Positions 1 through 13,252 of a stretch of DNA of 64,000 nucleotides are shown one piece after another; position 1 is the stretch's first letter; the number at the start of each line of letters is the position of its first letter. The DNA lies in contig NC_091972.1 in assembly GCF_036711975.1 (NCBI RefSeq), forward strand, positions 7,693,001 to 7,757,000. Direction: 5' to 3'. The DNA is from Onthophagus taurus (taxonomy: Eukaryota > Arthropoda > Insecta > Coleoptera > Scarabaeidae). A program made the position numbers and the translations under genes. Under the pieces are notes generated by a model. It saw only the letters and a program-made list of their open reading frames with translations, was not told the DNA's origin and did no database searches.

Positions 1-479
1 ATAACTTTGCTATTAAATTTTCTTTAATTTAATTTTTTTTTGAGTATTTCAATTTTAACATTATGGTTTTCTTGACTTTAACATTACTGGGATTGTAATT
101 AAAACTAATGACGTTTCGGCAGTAGGAGAGGTGTCGTTAGGGATCCTTGTGCTGCTGGTGAAAGGTTAATCAGAATCGAACAAGTCCGGGTTGATGAGGG
201 CTCATTAGCCGATACGTTAGGGAAAGCAGTCCCTTTAATTAGACAGTTTCTGAACTGTAATCTCAGAGACGATGCGCTCGGGACGAAAACGGAAATTATC
301 GATGATGATGATGAGGGGAGGAAAGGGAAAGAATCGAATTCCTCGTACGCACATTAATTGAACGCGCGCATATTTTTCGTGAAGAGATAGTTTTTAGTGA
401 CGGCAACGGGGACATGTGATCACTTTAGGTCTATTTGAGTTGCAAAAATGTACGCGCGCATAGGGTTGTTTCAATCGAA
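1..479. other. spacer, no gene seen
   Basis: AT-rich sequence moving into a mixed region from about 115. There are short open frames on the minus strand at 394-579 but no start, domain or splice pattern that supports a gene. I see nothing specific here. Confidence 0.5.
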
Positions 480-1250
480 TGTGGCCCTTATGAACGGTGG
501 CGGTTGAGCATTCCGATTTTTCGGCCCCCGTGGACTCTATACGCGTCGTTTTTAGGGGTGAGATTGGCGTGTCAGCCAACGCCCGCCTAGTCCTTAACGG
601 TTTTCCAGCTGGGTTTTCAACTACGGAGCCATTTTGCGCCCGTCCAAGGATCGATTCGGGAACGGGTAGGTGGTCCTACGGGCTGCCGCGCATGCCGTAT
701 TTATCTCTTTTTGTCTTATCGTCTCTCGCTTCTGCCTTCTGCACCCTCTCTCACCCTCGTCAGCTCTTTTTTCACCGTTCCCCCACCATCGAAGCCACCG
801 CGACAGCCTCGGTACTACTCCTGCTGGATCCCTTCTCCATCTCTCTTTCTCTTTTTCACCCCTACCGACGTTACGATCTCCCATCCTTAGCATCTTTCCC
901 CTTTTTGCGCACTCTACGCTCACCACGCTCTCTATTTTACGAGACCAGCCCCACTTCGCTTGGCTCACGGACGTGCACAACACGTTCGCTCGTCCGACAC
1001 GTGTTTTTTGTGGGGATCTCTTCGTCACACAGCAGCGCGGTTTCAATACCTATCCGTTCCTACCTACGTGAATGCTGGTTCGAACCGGTTTCGTTTGCCC
1101 GCGGGATCCACGGCTACCCCAAAATCTTTCTACGTAATGCCACCGAACGTGCGTGTACACACACGACGGCCCTCCAAATCGTCCCAACATTTTTTTCAAC
1201 CGGCAGACATCGATCGAGCCTTGCTGCTGAGAAAATCCCGGGAAAATTCA
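480..1250. other. GC-rich island with overlapping spurious ORFs
   Basis: A GC- and CpG-rich block with long polypyrimidine runs (CTCTCT and TTTCTC stretches at 700-900). Open frames exist on both strands: plus 497-1273 (258 codons, opening at GTG) and minus 621-1046. Their products are runs of Ser, Leu, Arg and Phe or Arg, Lys and Glu, which is what a polypyrimidine tract gives when translated. No domain is visible. I read it as a promoter or enhancer-type island rather than coding sequence. It resembles the islands at 8.4, 15.0, 36.0, 58.8 and 62.9 kb. Confidence 0.45.
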
Positions 1251-4200
1251 ATAAAAAAAAACACCAAGTTTAACATTTTGTTGCACAACAAGATAATCAT
1301 AAAAAAATATACTTGATTTGTTAAGTAAATTAAAATACGTTTTATTTTTGATCAATTTTGAAATAAATCAGATAATAAAGCATAAGCAATGTGTACATAG
1401 GAATTACATAAAACTGTCGGGTATTAAACTTCATTTAGATAAATCCACGTCAAAGTAGACACGTATATCCGACCGGGAATATGCATGCCAGCATAGAACA
1501 TCGCCATATTGTGCCACTAGAAACTTTTGGGCCGTGTGCCACCATCCCAGGTTATAGAGGAGCTCCATAATTGCAATAAAATAGTTTTCGGCGGGGTCCA
1601 TTCCTCGTTCCGACGTGCTCCCGTACTATTTCATCCGGTTTGAAACGGGGGGAAAGAGGGGTGGAGGCGCCGGGGCTTGTACGACGGTGGTGGCGGCGGC
1701 GGCTTAGTTTGAAGTACGGAGCAACGGCGAAACTAGCCCTAACTAAGCTTTGAGCGTAATGCCGCAATTCTAATATCGGCTTTCCCGAATGCTAGACATA
1801 TTTCGGCGAAATGCGGTTTTAACGAAATTGGAAACTATCCTGGGGGCGGGAGAGCGTAATGACGAAGTTGGGGGACGAACCCTAGGGCTTTTTGGGGATC
1901 TCAACTTAGTAGCAACGGAAATTCTAATTTCATTACGACCAATTCCCCTCGTAAAGGTGGTTCAGAAATAATTTAAGTTCCAGACGATTTTAAATTCCTT
2001 ATATACCATATTCCCGGAAATTAGAGAGTTTCCTGCTTGAATTATTTAGACAGGAAATTATTGTATGTTAATAGCTTGCTTAGGTCCTATTGGGTCAGTA
2101 AGTTGGAGAGAGATGGAATATTAATTACATCTTCATTATACACAAAGTCAATAAATATCGTTTTATTTTTAAACCGAACGCTTTGAGTAACTGAATAATT
2201 CACCGCAGATATTAATCCTGGTTGTCTGGATGTTTTCCGAGAGAACAGAATCGATTGGGACTAAAAGTATAGAAAATTCCGAGCGCCACCTTGCAGTGTA
2301 TGCAAATTTTATGGCTCGAATGCATTTTTTAACTCGGTCGCAGACTCGGTTGAAATCAAAGAGTGACCGTTGTCGCTTGGTTGCACTCGTTTTACCTTCT
2401 ATTATTAAAGAACCGAATTATTTAACCTCTTGCCCAGACGACCAACGTAAATATTAAATTACCCCGCTATGTTCCCGCCTTTTGTTAATCATCGTCCTTG
2501 TACATTTTTCACCAAATCGTTTAATCGATAACATATATTTAACATAATAAACAAAAACAAATTAAGAATTTTTTTCGCCACAAACTACATTAAAAATCAA
2601 ATCAACTGTAACCCATTTAAAACTACATTACAAAAATTAAGTAATGAAATTTTTTTTAATTCCACTCCAATTATTGAGTTGTACAAAAGGAATTTACTTA
2701 AACGCAAAAGGTAAATCTTAATTACATTAATTTCTTTAAAATTTCTTCAGCACACCGTTGTTGAACATAAAAATAGCACAAAAATTAATCAATATCGTTG
2801 GTTTGAAAGAAAATAAAACGAAGAAAAACAAAATAAAGATTAAAAAAGGGTGGGTTTATAATTTATGTACATTACGATGAAGCTCTGGCGATTAATCCGT
2901 CTGTTTGGGTCGGTTCGGTTTGTTCTCGCGTGTGCACGTTTGTACACGCATACCGGGTGGAGAGATCGAGAGCGAGCGAGGCAAGCGAGAGCTGGATAGC
3001 TTAAAGATGATATCGCTTTTTAAAAACGGGTTCCGCGGGTGTGCGCTGAGTTTCCGCGGCGCACGCGAAAAATGAGAGACGCTTGGTTTTAAAGCTGCGG
3101 TATCCGTTCAGATTAGAGAGAAACCACACTGTTTTGCCGTCGATGACCTTCCCTTTTTCTTTTCTACCCTTTCCGTATAATGTGTGTAAAGCTTTCGTGC
3201 TTTGAGCTTCTTCCGCTTCGACGACGACCACGATTTTTGACTATTAGCACAGATTCGTGAATCGGGAATCATTTTTTTTTCTTGTTGGTTTTCTTTCTTT
3301 CCATTCGAACCCAGTTACACATTTCAACCGTTATTTTTTAGGATTTGAACTTCCGTTAGTGCTATAGTTTTTTCTCATTACATTGTTTACGTGGATTTGA
3401 AATGGGAAAAAAAACACAATTTCTATTCGTATGTAGTGCGTGAAAACCTTATATAATTGCAAAAATAAAACGCACGTAGAACGTTAACGTGGTTCGCGTT
3501 TTTAATGACGCCTCTAAAATTGTTCTGTCAACTGAACGATTGTACGTGATGAAGGCAGATTGATTTTTGATATTCAGAAAAAGTGATTTTCCATCGCCAG
3601 CGTTGGCGGTCCCCGTCTATTTAGTTCAGCGGCTAAATGACTTTTATCGTAACGTTTTGAAACGGTTTATTTACTCACTCTTTAATAGTTATTTATGTAT
3701 TATTATTAAATATTTTTTGTTGATTTAGAATGGAAAGAGAAAATGAAATTTATTATTTCTCGTTGGAAAACCACTGGGGTAAAACTTTCCATTGAGCCCA
3801 TTAATCCCCCTACTCGTTCTCTTCCTTGTCTTAAAAAATCACCCCCAACGTGTCTGGCGAGGATTCAGGAACAAAGGGGAGTTCCGTGCGCAGGGCAACG
3901 ATAAGGTCGAGAGTCGCTTGACACCTTCCTTCGGCAATAAGGAGCGGTTGTGCTTGTAAATGGTGTAGAGCCCGGCCAAGCTAAGCTAAAAATCTTGCAG
4001 AAGCTGGAGCTAGCTGTATTGATCAGCAGAAGAGGAGGGTGGCCAGTATAAGAGTGGGAGCTGGGGTTCTAAGGGCGGTTTAGGAAAGGACAAGGGAGGG
4101 TTGCGGTCTTAGTCCCTACCCGATAGCCCTGACACCCTCATCTACCACGTTCCCACTTGCTTGATTTATATTTCAGTCGAGGACCCTCTCTCACTCTCTT

Positions 4201-7200
4201 CCTCGATGGTGGTGGTGGTGGTATTTCTGTGTCGGGACGCCCCCGGGGCTTCTCGGACCACCGACATTATTTTTCACTGCCAGGGTACGATTAAAGGGGG
4301 ATAAATCTTCTTTTAGCTTTTTCCTGGTGAATGGGATATCCCCGTTTCCCAACCCTTAAAGTCTCCTATACGAGAAAACTCAACGCGTTCTTTTTCGTTG
4401 TACTTACCCCGTTAAAAATTCAACAAGTTGTTTTAAAAGAGAAAGAAAAAATTAACACCCCCTAAAAGCATTTCAAAGTAAATTTGCTTACATTGTACGC
4501 TGCGAAGATTTTTATTAAATTTCGTACACATTGTTGAGATCAAATGATGTTGGTGAAAGGTAATGCACACGAGGGTAATTAAAAACTCGGAATCACTCGA
4601 TAAAGTTACCCCGTAAATAAATATTACAAAGATTTTCCTTTCGATTTCAAGTAAATTTTTATGACTTAATTGACTTAATAAATTCTATTTCTAGATAATT
4701 ATTAAATTATTCTCTCACATTTAAAAATATGTTTAAAAGATATTGTTGGGATTTACAAAATGATTTAATTGAAGTTAAAAAAGAAGGTTTTGGGTTTAAT
4801 GTGGTATGAATTTTATCGGTTTAGTTAGGTAATCTTTTTCTTTTTATAATGAATAGCTAAAGTAAAACATAACCTGAATTGGAATGAAATTTTAAGTTTC
4901 AAGGAGCTTAGAACATTAAATCGATCTTTTCTCACAGATTGACAATTTGATGGTAAATCGTAGAAGTTACTATTTGCATAATTTTTCATCGAATGAGAAT
5001 TTTACGCTGAATTTTACATGAAGCTCTCTAGTACAGCGGTCGAAAGCGGTGAGTTTCAGTTTTGAGTAATAAACAGTTTTAAATTGACTTTTTTCATTAC
5101 ATATTTTCGCTTTAGCAACTGGAACTACTGCTAACTATTTCACCGCGATTGATTTCGAGTTGGATTTATACCAATTTAGATTGGTTACGAAAATTATGAT
5201 TTTTATTATGAAACATTTACATTCTAAACACTTTTCACCCATAATTTATTTTCTGTTTTGGCTCTATTTTATTGATTCTAAAGATTTTTTCTAATTTTCC
5301 TACAGTATTCTCTGAATTATCTCCTCACATCTACTTTCAATATTTAGATGCAGTAAAGTTTAGTGAAGCCATGCCATTCTTAACACGAAAGATGAATATT
5401 TTGCAGTAACCAAGTTTATACAGTGTATATTATATTTTCAAACATCTCTGCACTTTAGCAAATAGTCCCGCAGATATTTTCTATACATTGTTGCTAATCC
5501 TCTATGTTAATAATAAGCCTGGAATACACAGCGATTTTAAAAAACTTCAAATGCAAAAGTCAATCTGATTTATGTCAAGCGATCTACATGGGTAATCATT
5601 GGATTCTTTCGCCCTACCGAGCTGATGTTATAGTTTAACCTAAGGTTGCGTCTAAAATTTAAGTAAGCATCCTATACTATTCAGATTAAAGTGTTGAATA
5701 AAAAGATAAGATAAATTTCACCATTTAAGCAGTTTTCGTAAAAAATACTCATCCATCTTTCTTAAACCAGTTTGTTAATGCAAGAAGTGTATTTCATTAA
5801 CTTTTTGTTTTAATAAATCATCACTTCAAGTCTGTTTGTCGCCTCAGGTCTCAAAAACGTAAAAGGTACAATGATTTTTCTTGAAGTTAAGGGATCATTT
5901 TTCAGTTTCTTTTTTTATTAATCCTTTTTCCATTACAAAATGAATCTTATTACATCAAATTTATTTAGTTTCATATGTTAAGTATTCCACACCTAGTTCT
6001 AAAAAATCTCTAAGAACAATTCGCACCAATACAATAATTGATTTGATTCTCTTAACAGAAGGTCCAAGGTAACACTTCAGCGATTTTCTATAGTTGTTTC
6101 AGAAATTGTGCTATATGTACTAATTAGTATTGCAGTATAACCTGCATGCGCCTCATCATGATTTCTAACTTCAAAGTTATTTGTTTGTTAAAATTCAAGA
6201 TATTGATTTTATATGAATTTTTGAAATTAAAAAAGTAAAAATTGTTAAACTCGAAATTTTGATAAAAATTCAAAAATGTATTTCTCCACAAGTTTTTGAT
6301 ATGGATTTCTTCCTTCCTTTCCTTCCAACCTTATTGTTCTGATTAACTAGACTCTCATGCTATGCGATATGAAATTTATTGTCTGTACAGTTTTGCTGTT
6401 ATAAAGATTTTTCTTTTGATATAGAGTAATTGCAAAAAGTGATAGAGAGTTGTGGAACTTAACTAGAAAAGAAGGAATTGATCAATACTTTCGTGAAGCA
6501 ACCTCAAATTTTTAGGACATCCTACAGAATTACAACGAAAATCTTGTAAAAATTCTTTGAAAAATCATCTTTCTGCACTCTGAGCTAGTGTGGTTTATTT
6601 ATTTAGAAGCTTCTTGTTGTTGCCAAGCTAAAGAAACAATTTTATTTTTCGGGTTCGCCTCCTGCCATCCTATTGTGGGCTTCTGTTCCGCAAAACTTGT
6701 ATTGCCATCCTGATTAGATGCTTCATTTTAGATGTGCCATCCATTTTGATAAACTTTTATTTTTCTTGTGTTTCAATTTAATATATTGTTTCGTTGATGT
6801 CATTTATCTCAATGGTATCGTTGTATCCTTCGGAGTCTTCGAAGTCTCTGCATCAAACTGCAGGCGTTACATAACAACCTCTCGAATTCAGACTTCGATA
6901 CCGTATGCCACACTCAGATCTGGCTACATTCCGATATTTATTCTATCCAAAGATTACCTTTAAAGATTAATAATTAAGGAACACCTTAACCGGATTTTTA
7001 TAAAAAAAAATGTATATTTATGTCAATTTAATCCCACTTTCTGGAATCGTTTCGCCGTATAACCACATAATTCTGAGACGGTGTCGATTGTAGTGCCTCG
7101 GCCGCAAGTGTCCTCGGCTTAAAAGTAAATCATCGTTGCGTTGATGTATAAAATGATGTGAGTTTTGTATAAATATCATATTAACGTGATATAAGAGTAA

Positions 7201-8429
7201 CTGTGTTCTTTATAGAAATCCAAATTAATATAATATTGAACCATTTCAAATTTGTTTGATTACATTCCTATACCGAATAAGAATAACAAGGATTTAGATT
7301 TACACTTGATTTATATGTTATACTGTTTATGCATGTATGAAATAAACCATGTGACATATGATGAATAAATGTTAAAGGTTAAACTATTTTCATGTGGTTC
7401 TTTCCGTTGGTTATTTTTCTTTTCTATGTAAAAATATAGATAAGAATAAACGAAATAAGAAGTAATGTGATGTAAATTCAACATTGATTAATGTTTGGAA
7501 GTGAACTACATTTTGTGTAAGCAAGTATTGAATAAACCCCCGAATAATGATGCGGATTATTAATTATTCAAGGTTATATCTACGAAGGGGTCTTTTGTGC
7601 AGAAGAAGAACAATTCCCAGTACACTATACGACCATTAAGCGCGTACGCAAACAATTATACATAATTTCCAAGTCTTTTACGTTGTTTGGATTTTTGTTT
7701 CAGCCGGTGGGTTTTCCGTGGAAACAATTCGCGTCCTCCGAGACAATATCTCTTTGTTTTTCGCGGATGTTGAATATCTCCTTTGTGAACAGAGAAAACT
7801 TCAATTCGATGTTAATAATCTTGTTGTTCTAAATTGAGAATGGTTTATTACTTATTTATATTTTATGGTCATAACAGATTTGCTTTAAATATTCCCTCAA
7901 AAAATCATAATTGCTCATTCATATTAAATAATCCCCCCAATTTTCCTCTTTTTTCCCTCTCTTTGCTTCCCTTCGCCTTTTCTTCCTCAATATACTTTAA
8001 TTTTTTTTTTTGAAACAGAAAAAAGTATTCATTAACTCAGTCTTTTGATGTACGAGGCGTGTCGACGATTAAAATGTTAATTAATACATCCAAGCCGGTC
8101 CCTGGCTGTTATTTAATGTGCGATAATATAAAACAATGAGGAAAAAATAAGAGTGGCCCGTTTTGTTGGGGGTAAAATAATTGCGCTCACGGAGAAAATC
8201 TAACTCCCCGAGGAACAACGTCGCAAGGGGTTTATGAATTTTTATGATAAAAAATGGGGGAGTTCTTTTTATGATTTATTTTGGTAGAATTTTAAAAAGC
8301 ATTAATCTTTTAAAATCTTATTTAAAACATTTTATTTTCGTTTTGAAAATCGATCCGTTATCACAAAAAAAAATAAAAAGAAAAAAGACACGCCGGCAAT
8401 AGAAGTCATTAAGAGAATTATCCCTCGCA
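1251..8429. other. long AT-rich spacer, no gene seen
   Basis: About 7 kb without a supportable exon. Two modestly GC-rich patches are present: 1590-1900 and 2880-3240. The second has GAGCGAGCGAGGCAAGCGAG-like purine repeats at 2960-2995. A mixed-composition block lies at 3780-4340 with a short GGTGGTGGTGGTGGT run at 4207-4221. Open frames of 60-81 codons (for example 6718-6963) show no family resemblance. The segment may be intergenic or intronic; the sequence does not decide. Confidence 0.4.
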
Positions 8430-9270
8430 AAGTGCGGTCCGATCCTCATCCCCCCGAGTTTTGTCCCCGGTGGCCCCGAGTCTGTCCCAAAACCCCCCCG
8501 CGACCAACCCACCATCCAGTTTCCCCCCTTCTAATCTTACTTTTCCCACTGAATGTACCTAAATTTTGCAGAGAAGTGCTCCGAACACGTTGTCCCCGAA
8601 TGTACACCTCTATGTATATGAACCTTTTGCTAGCTAGGGTAAACCTACCCAAGGGGGGTTCGCAGGGTTCCGAAAGGGTGTAAACGCACGAGGGGAAGGG
8701 ACTTGTAAATGCAAACTAAGCACAAGGAGTGGGGTTACTAATGACCGCCAACGTTTGCGCGAATATCGACCAAAATGCCACAAAATAACCAAGAACAAAA
8801 AAAAATAAATTCGTTTTAAACAATCTCCAAAAATCAGTTTCAAAAAACCATGAAAGTTTAGGATTTAAGATTTTTTTTTAATTTTACCGAGTTAAAAGAA
8901 AGAAATAACAAGGAAAAATAAATTGTTTTAAGAGAACTGTTATATATTAAGTTTGCATGGTATCTCTAAGTGCATAATGTAGTTTGAAAGCGAGCGAAAG
9001 AATTTCTTTTTAAAAGCTTCCAAGCTGTTTTTCGTGCTCTGCTGGACGTAATAAGAAGCGAAGAACTCATTGCGCGACTGTACTGAATGCGACAGAGTGC
9101 ATTTTTCTTAAAATCTTGCGCACACGAACCTTCTGTAGTGCGCGGATCGTTAGGCACTTTTACAAACGCATGCGCCGTTCCTCTTTCGCACGATGAAAGC
9201 TCGCTCGCAGAAGCTCACCGGGACGATGCCATCTAAGACCAACAAAATGGCTGTCTTAGATTACGTCTTT
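8430..9270. other. GC-rich patches, possible regulatory DNA
   Basis: Two GC-rich patches (8430-8760 and 8960-9240) interrupted by an AT-rich stretch. Overlapping open frames on both strands are short and without domains. Near 9229-9261 a small hairpin can form between ATCTAAGA and TCTTAGAT. No gene is supported. Confidence 0.35.
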
Positions 9271-11019
9271 AAAAAAAACTGGAAAAATTATAAAAAATAC
9301 AACTTTTTTACTTTTTTATGGCACTTTTAAATTTTTACGCTTTTTTTCATACATTTTTTTCAAATTTTTTTTACAAAACCAAAGAATGTTTAAAATAATA
9401 AAGAAACAAAAATTAATAATTAATAATATCTCAATTATAAAACTTTTATGATTGTTATTCTTTTTTCTTTTCAGATTGTGCTTTCTTGTGGATGATCTCT
9501 ACTAAAGGTATACTTGGAAAGCTGACCCTAAATCGAAAATAAATAACAATGGAAACGCCAAAACGTAGTGGGGTAATTTATGCTTGTAAATATATTGTTG
9601 TAACAATAAACGCTTGGCCGAACGTTACCGCTGTAGCTTTTGCGTAAATAATGAGCTTTTAGGCTGCGTCGAGCTTTTAGTTGGCTAGCGGCGTGGCGTC
9701 GACCGACCTACCACCACCTAGCGGATAGTGGACGTACCTATTATTCGGCGATGTCGTTCAGACGGAAAGATGGCGTTCAAATCGCTCAATAAAGAATCAT
9801 TTTTAATACATAATTTGTGCTTTATTTCGCAGCGCTTTTATTAGTTTAGATTTTTTTGCGTAGATTGAAATAAAATGTAAATTTAAAGGTAAATATTTTT
9901 AGTAAATAAATATCTTGCTATTAGTTGCTCCACACCGATTTTTTTACATATTTTGAATATAATTATTTTCGGGTATAATTAATTTAAAAAAATAAACGAT
10001 TAAAAATATATTTTATAAATCAACTCAATGTAATTCAAACATGATAATAAACAAACCTACGTTTTTGATGTGTTTTTTTTTTAATTAAATAATTTAAATT
10101 AGAATGAAATGAAAAATAAAAGGAAATTCACCTGTTGCTAAAATCAAATCAAAGGAGAAGAAAATCTCAATAACGTGTTAAACCCATCGTTAATTAGAAC
10201 CGCAGAAATCCCAACATCTCTCCTTCGGTTTTAAAGGTTTTCATTTGATTTCTTGTTCTATTTCTTTTAATCGATTTTTTTTTCACCATTTTCTTTTATT
10301 TCTTGGTTCTTTCAACACGCTTACGCTTTTGATTGTAATTACACCGCTTAATGTAGTTGATTCAAATTTTAATTTAAAAGCTTTGTAGGTAAATCCATTT
10401 AAAGGTAAGTGAGAAATTTGTGCTTTTGAATTAATTTGAAACCCGTTTTATGATTATGTAAGTTACATTAATAAATTATGCTTTTCGTTAGATATCTGTT
10501 GGTTAATCTGATGCTGTAGAGTAAAACTAATTTAAATATGCTTCATCATTTATCCATATTTAGTAAATGACATCGACCAGCACTAAAACAATTGTATCGC
10601 CAGGTAAATTTATTTTATATTTATGTTAATAATATAATATTTGATTTTAAGCAAAATTTCACACATCGTTTATCCATTACTAAATAATAATTAATATATT
10701 TAATTGTTTAAAGTACTTTTATTATTTACATGCTTATTTCGAGACGAATTTATTTTAAATAGCTTTTTTATTTAATTCGAAACGTATTTAATGTTGCGAC
10801 ACATCGTAAAAATATCCACACCTGTGACTTCGAAGTTACAGGTTTATTCCCCCTGTAAACGGAACATTGGCTGAGCAAATTGCATGAAGTTTCGCGAATT
10901 GTAATGCGTACTAGACACATAGAGAGAGTAACGGTTTTGGTCGGGCGTTGGTAATGTAAAACAAACGGACTTATATTTTCAATTACCGCGGCGTAAACAA
11001 AGGAAGACACATTTTGCAG
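9271..11019. other. AT-rich spacer, no gene seen
   Basis: Mostly AT-rich, with one short GC-richer block at 9610-9780 that holds several GTCGAC/CGTCGA-like CpG words. The open frame at minus 10768-11010 has no recognisable domain. Nothing else supportable. Confidence 0.4.
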
Positions 11020-11430
11020 ATGTCACTTTCGGGTGGCGGGGGGAGCTCTCCTCCACCCGAATACACCCCCGCGTTTGCTGCCCCCCAGTTTCCCTGGCGC
11101 ACTTTGTTAAAGAGCTCCATTATTTATTGCCTCCGGCAGGACAATGCAAAAAATATGTTCGGCGCCGAACCGTAGAGGCACGGCTACGTGCAATTCTGTG
11201 CAAGCGATTAATAGCAGTAAATTTGTACTAGTCCACGTTTTCACCGAGAGAGAGCCTGAGAGCACAAAGGGACTCACACGTTCGCGCAAGTATGTTCATG
11301 TACATATATATATATATATATATACATATATATACATACGTCGACCACCGCACACGACGGTGTGGTGGCGGCATCCCATCAGAACAGACGGAATACTCCC
11401 TAATACCGTATACGAAAAATAATCATCCAC
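11020..11430. other. GC-rich island with embedded TA microsatellite
   Basis: GC-rich flanks (11030-11100 and 11340-11400) surround an uninterrupted TA dinucleotide run at about 11303-11336 with two single-base breaks. The open frame across it (plus 11144-11422) simply translates the TA run into Tyr-Ile repeats, so it is not a gene. Confidence 0.5.
11303..11336. repeat. (TA)n microsatellite
   Basis: Seventeen or so TA units interrupted by single C substitutions, lying inside a GC-rich island. A likely length-polymorphic site. Confidence 0.85.
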
Positions 11431-13000
11431 CCCGTTTTGTTATTGGTGCAATGGAAATCGCTTCATAAACGGGAAGAGTTCATTAAAAAGATCGCAACGC
11501 CACGCTCAGGAATCCCTTGCACAAAAGAGCTTTTAAGAAAAAAAGAAAAAAAATTTTCGACCGGAATCAATGTAGTTGTGTAATAACCATCCCTAAAAAG
11601 ATAAACAAAAAAAACTTTTTTATTGATCATTTTTAACAAGAATTATGCAGAATTGTGAAGTTATTTCACAACAATATTCAATAGGTTCAATATTCACATT
11701 TTCTTGCTTTAGCTTTGGTTACTCCAGGACTTTCATTTTTGGTTCGTCAACACTTATTCTAAGTTTTCATTAAGATGGGTTCCAGAAGGTTATCATTACT
11801 TTGATCTCCGCAAGCTTTTAAATCACTATCTATATTTATGCAACTCCCATATAGTGCTCTGATCTTCTTCTAATTGGTGGCTGTTCTTGATCTTCTCAAA
11901 ATTAGTCAACATCAATTTGTTCATCAGACTGGAATATGTTTATCTCCAGCTTTCTTGAAATAATTAGAAATCATGTTCTCGCTTATACTTCAAACCAAGT
12001 CAAACCCAGCAAAACGCGTATCCTGCAATAAATTTATTTCCAGAACAAAAAATAGGACAAACTTTAAAATTAAAATTTTGAATAATGCCTTGATCATGTA
12101 GCTGTAATACTTTTTTCTGAACGAAAACAACAATGGTACTTTTTTTCAAATTTTATTTGCTTTGCTAAAACCAGTATCCATTCTCAAAAGATCACTCTTC
12201 TCTAAAGAGTTTTTGTTACTATTATAGCTCCTAGAGTGTCTTAACATTTTTGAAACAACCTGGTTTTTTGATTTTCCAATCAAAAGCAATAGTAACTTTC
12301 TTGCTCCATACTCAGTTTTTCTGATCCATAACAATAACGATGTGTAGCGTTCTTTTACTGTCTTTGCCATCATGACAATTATTGGTTTTGAGATGGCTTT
12401 ATCAGGAAATCGTTCAAAAAAGAAGCTCATTCAAGTCAACCATTATTAGCGACAAAACCTTGAAGACCATTTTATTAAACACTCTTCAAAATTTGTAAAT
12501 TTTGGCCGGCGCAACTTTGTTCTTTTAATAATGCGTGTTAAGCTATCATCGTTTCAAAACACGTATAAACGTTTTCTCGTTCCTCCTATTTATAGAGGTA
12601 AAAAGACACTAAAGAGGAAACATTTCCGCAGTTTTTTCAATAAGTCTTATCAACCTGGTATTTTCAAATCTAAATGTAAGTGGTTGCAAATTGCTGCAAA
12701 AAAAACAGCATTTTGTTGAATATTTTGGAAAAATGACACATTATGCAACCTATTAGACCTATTAGTGCAACTATAAAAAAGTTCAGCGATCAATATTAAG
12801 CCAATGTACCCAAACAAAAAGATGTTTTTATGTTAAAATATTTTTAAATTTATAATTCAAACTGGTTTGATACCAAGATTAAGGAGAAGTTGATATAATC
12901 CAAGCAAGTAATTATAAATGAACATCACAATGAGAAAGATGAGGAGGCGATAGATGATTAAAAGATCTCAAAAACGATATATGTAGCTGTAGATGTATAT
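11431..13000. other. AT-rich spacer, no gene seen
   Basis: No supportable exon. Minus 12146-12430 (94 codons, Lys- and Leu-rich) and plus 12531-12719 (62 codons) are open, but neither shows a domain, and both sit in ordinary AT-rich DNA. Confidence 0.35.
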
Positions 13001-13001
13001 A

Positions 13002-13252
13002 CAGAGTGATTCAAAAAGCGCTGACATACTTCTAGGGTATAATTTCCCATTTGACAAAATTAGCAATGGCGTAGACAATATTTTTAAAAAAGAGCTTTTT
13101 ATTGCAGATAATGTTTAATTTTAAAGAAACTTTGACCCGCTATATCTCGTTAAGGAGGCATTTGCGACCCCATGTATATTAAGACTTTTCATCTTAATTT
13201 TTGATGTATTACCTTCCCTAGAAGTCTGTCAGCGGTTTTTTGAATCACCCTG
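13002..13252. mobile_element. MITE, CAGGGTGATTC-type ends
   Basis: A 251-base element bounded by imperfect terminal inverted repeats of about 40 bases. The left end reads CAGAGTGATTCAAAAA, and the reverse complement of the right end reads CAGGGTGATTCAAAAA; both continue into a shared CCGCTGACA-like word and a CTTCTAGGG word. The interior has no coding capacity. Flanks are AT-only, so the target duplication cannot be read with certainty. The end type matches the right end at 25,037 of the decayed transposase copy, which suggests one source family. Confidence 0.75.

Noticed and set aside
1076-1095. GGTTCGAACC word suggesting a tRNA T-arm
   Set aside because: It is a palindrome without a 7-base acceptor stem or anticodon arm at tRNA distances.
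497-1273. 258-codon plus-strand frame in a GC-rich block
   Set aside because: Opens at GTG, translates a polypyrimidine tract into Ser/Leu/Phe/Arg runs, has no domain, and long frames exist on the opposite strand too.
11144-11422. 92-codon frame with Tyr-Ile repeats
   Set aside because: It is the translation of the TA microsatellite.
12146-12430. 94-codon Lys/Leu-rich minus frame
   Set aside because: I looked for homeodomain, HTH and transposase words and found none; AT-rich composition explains it.
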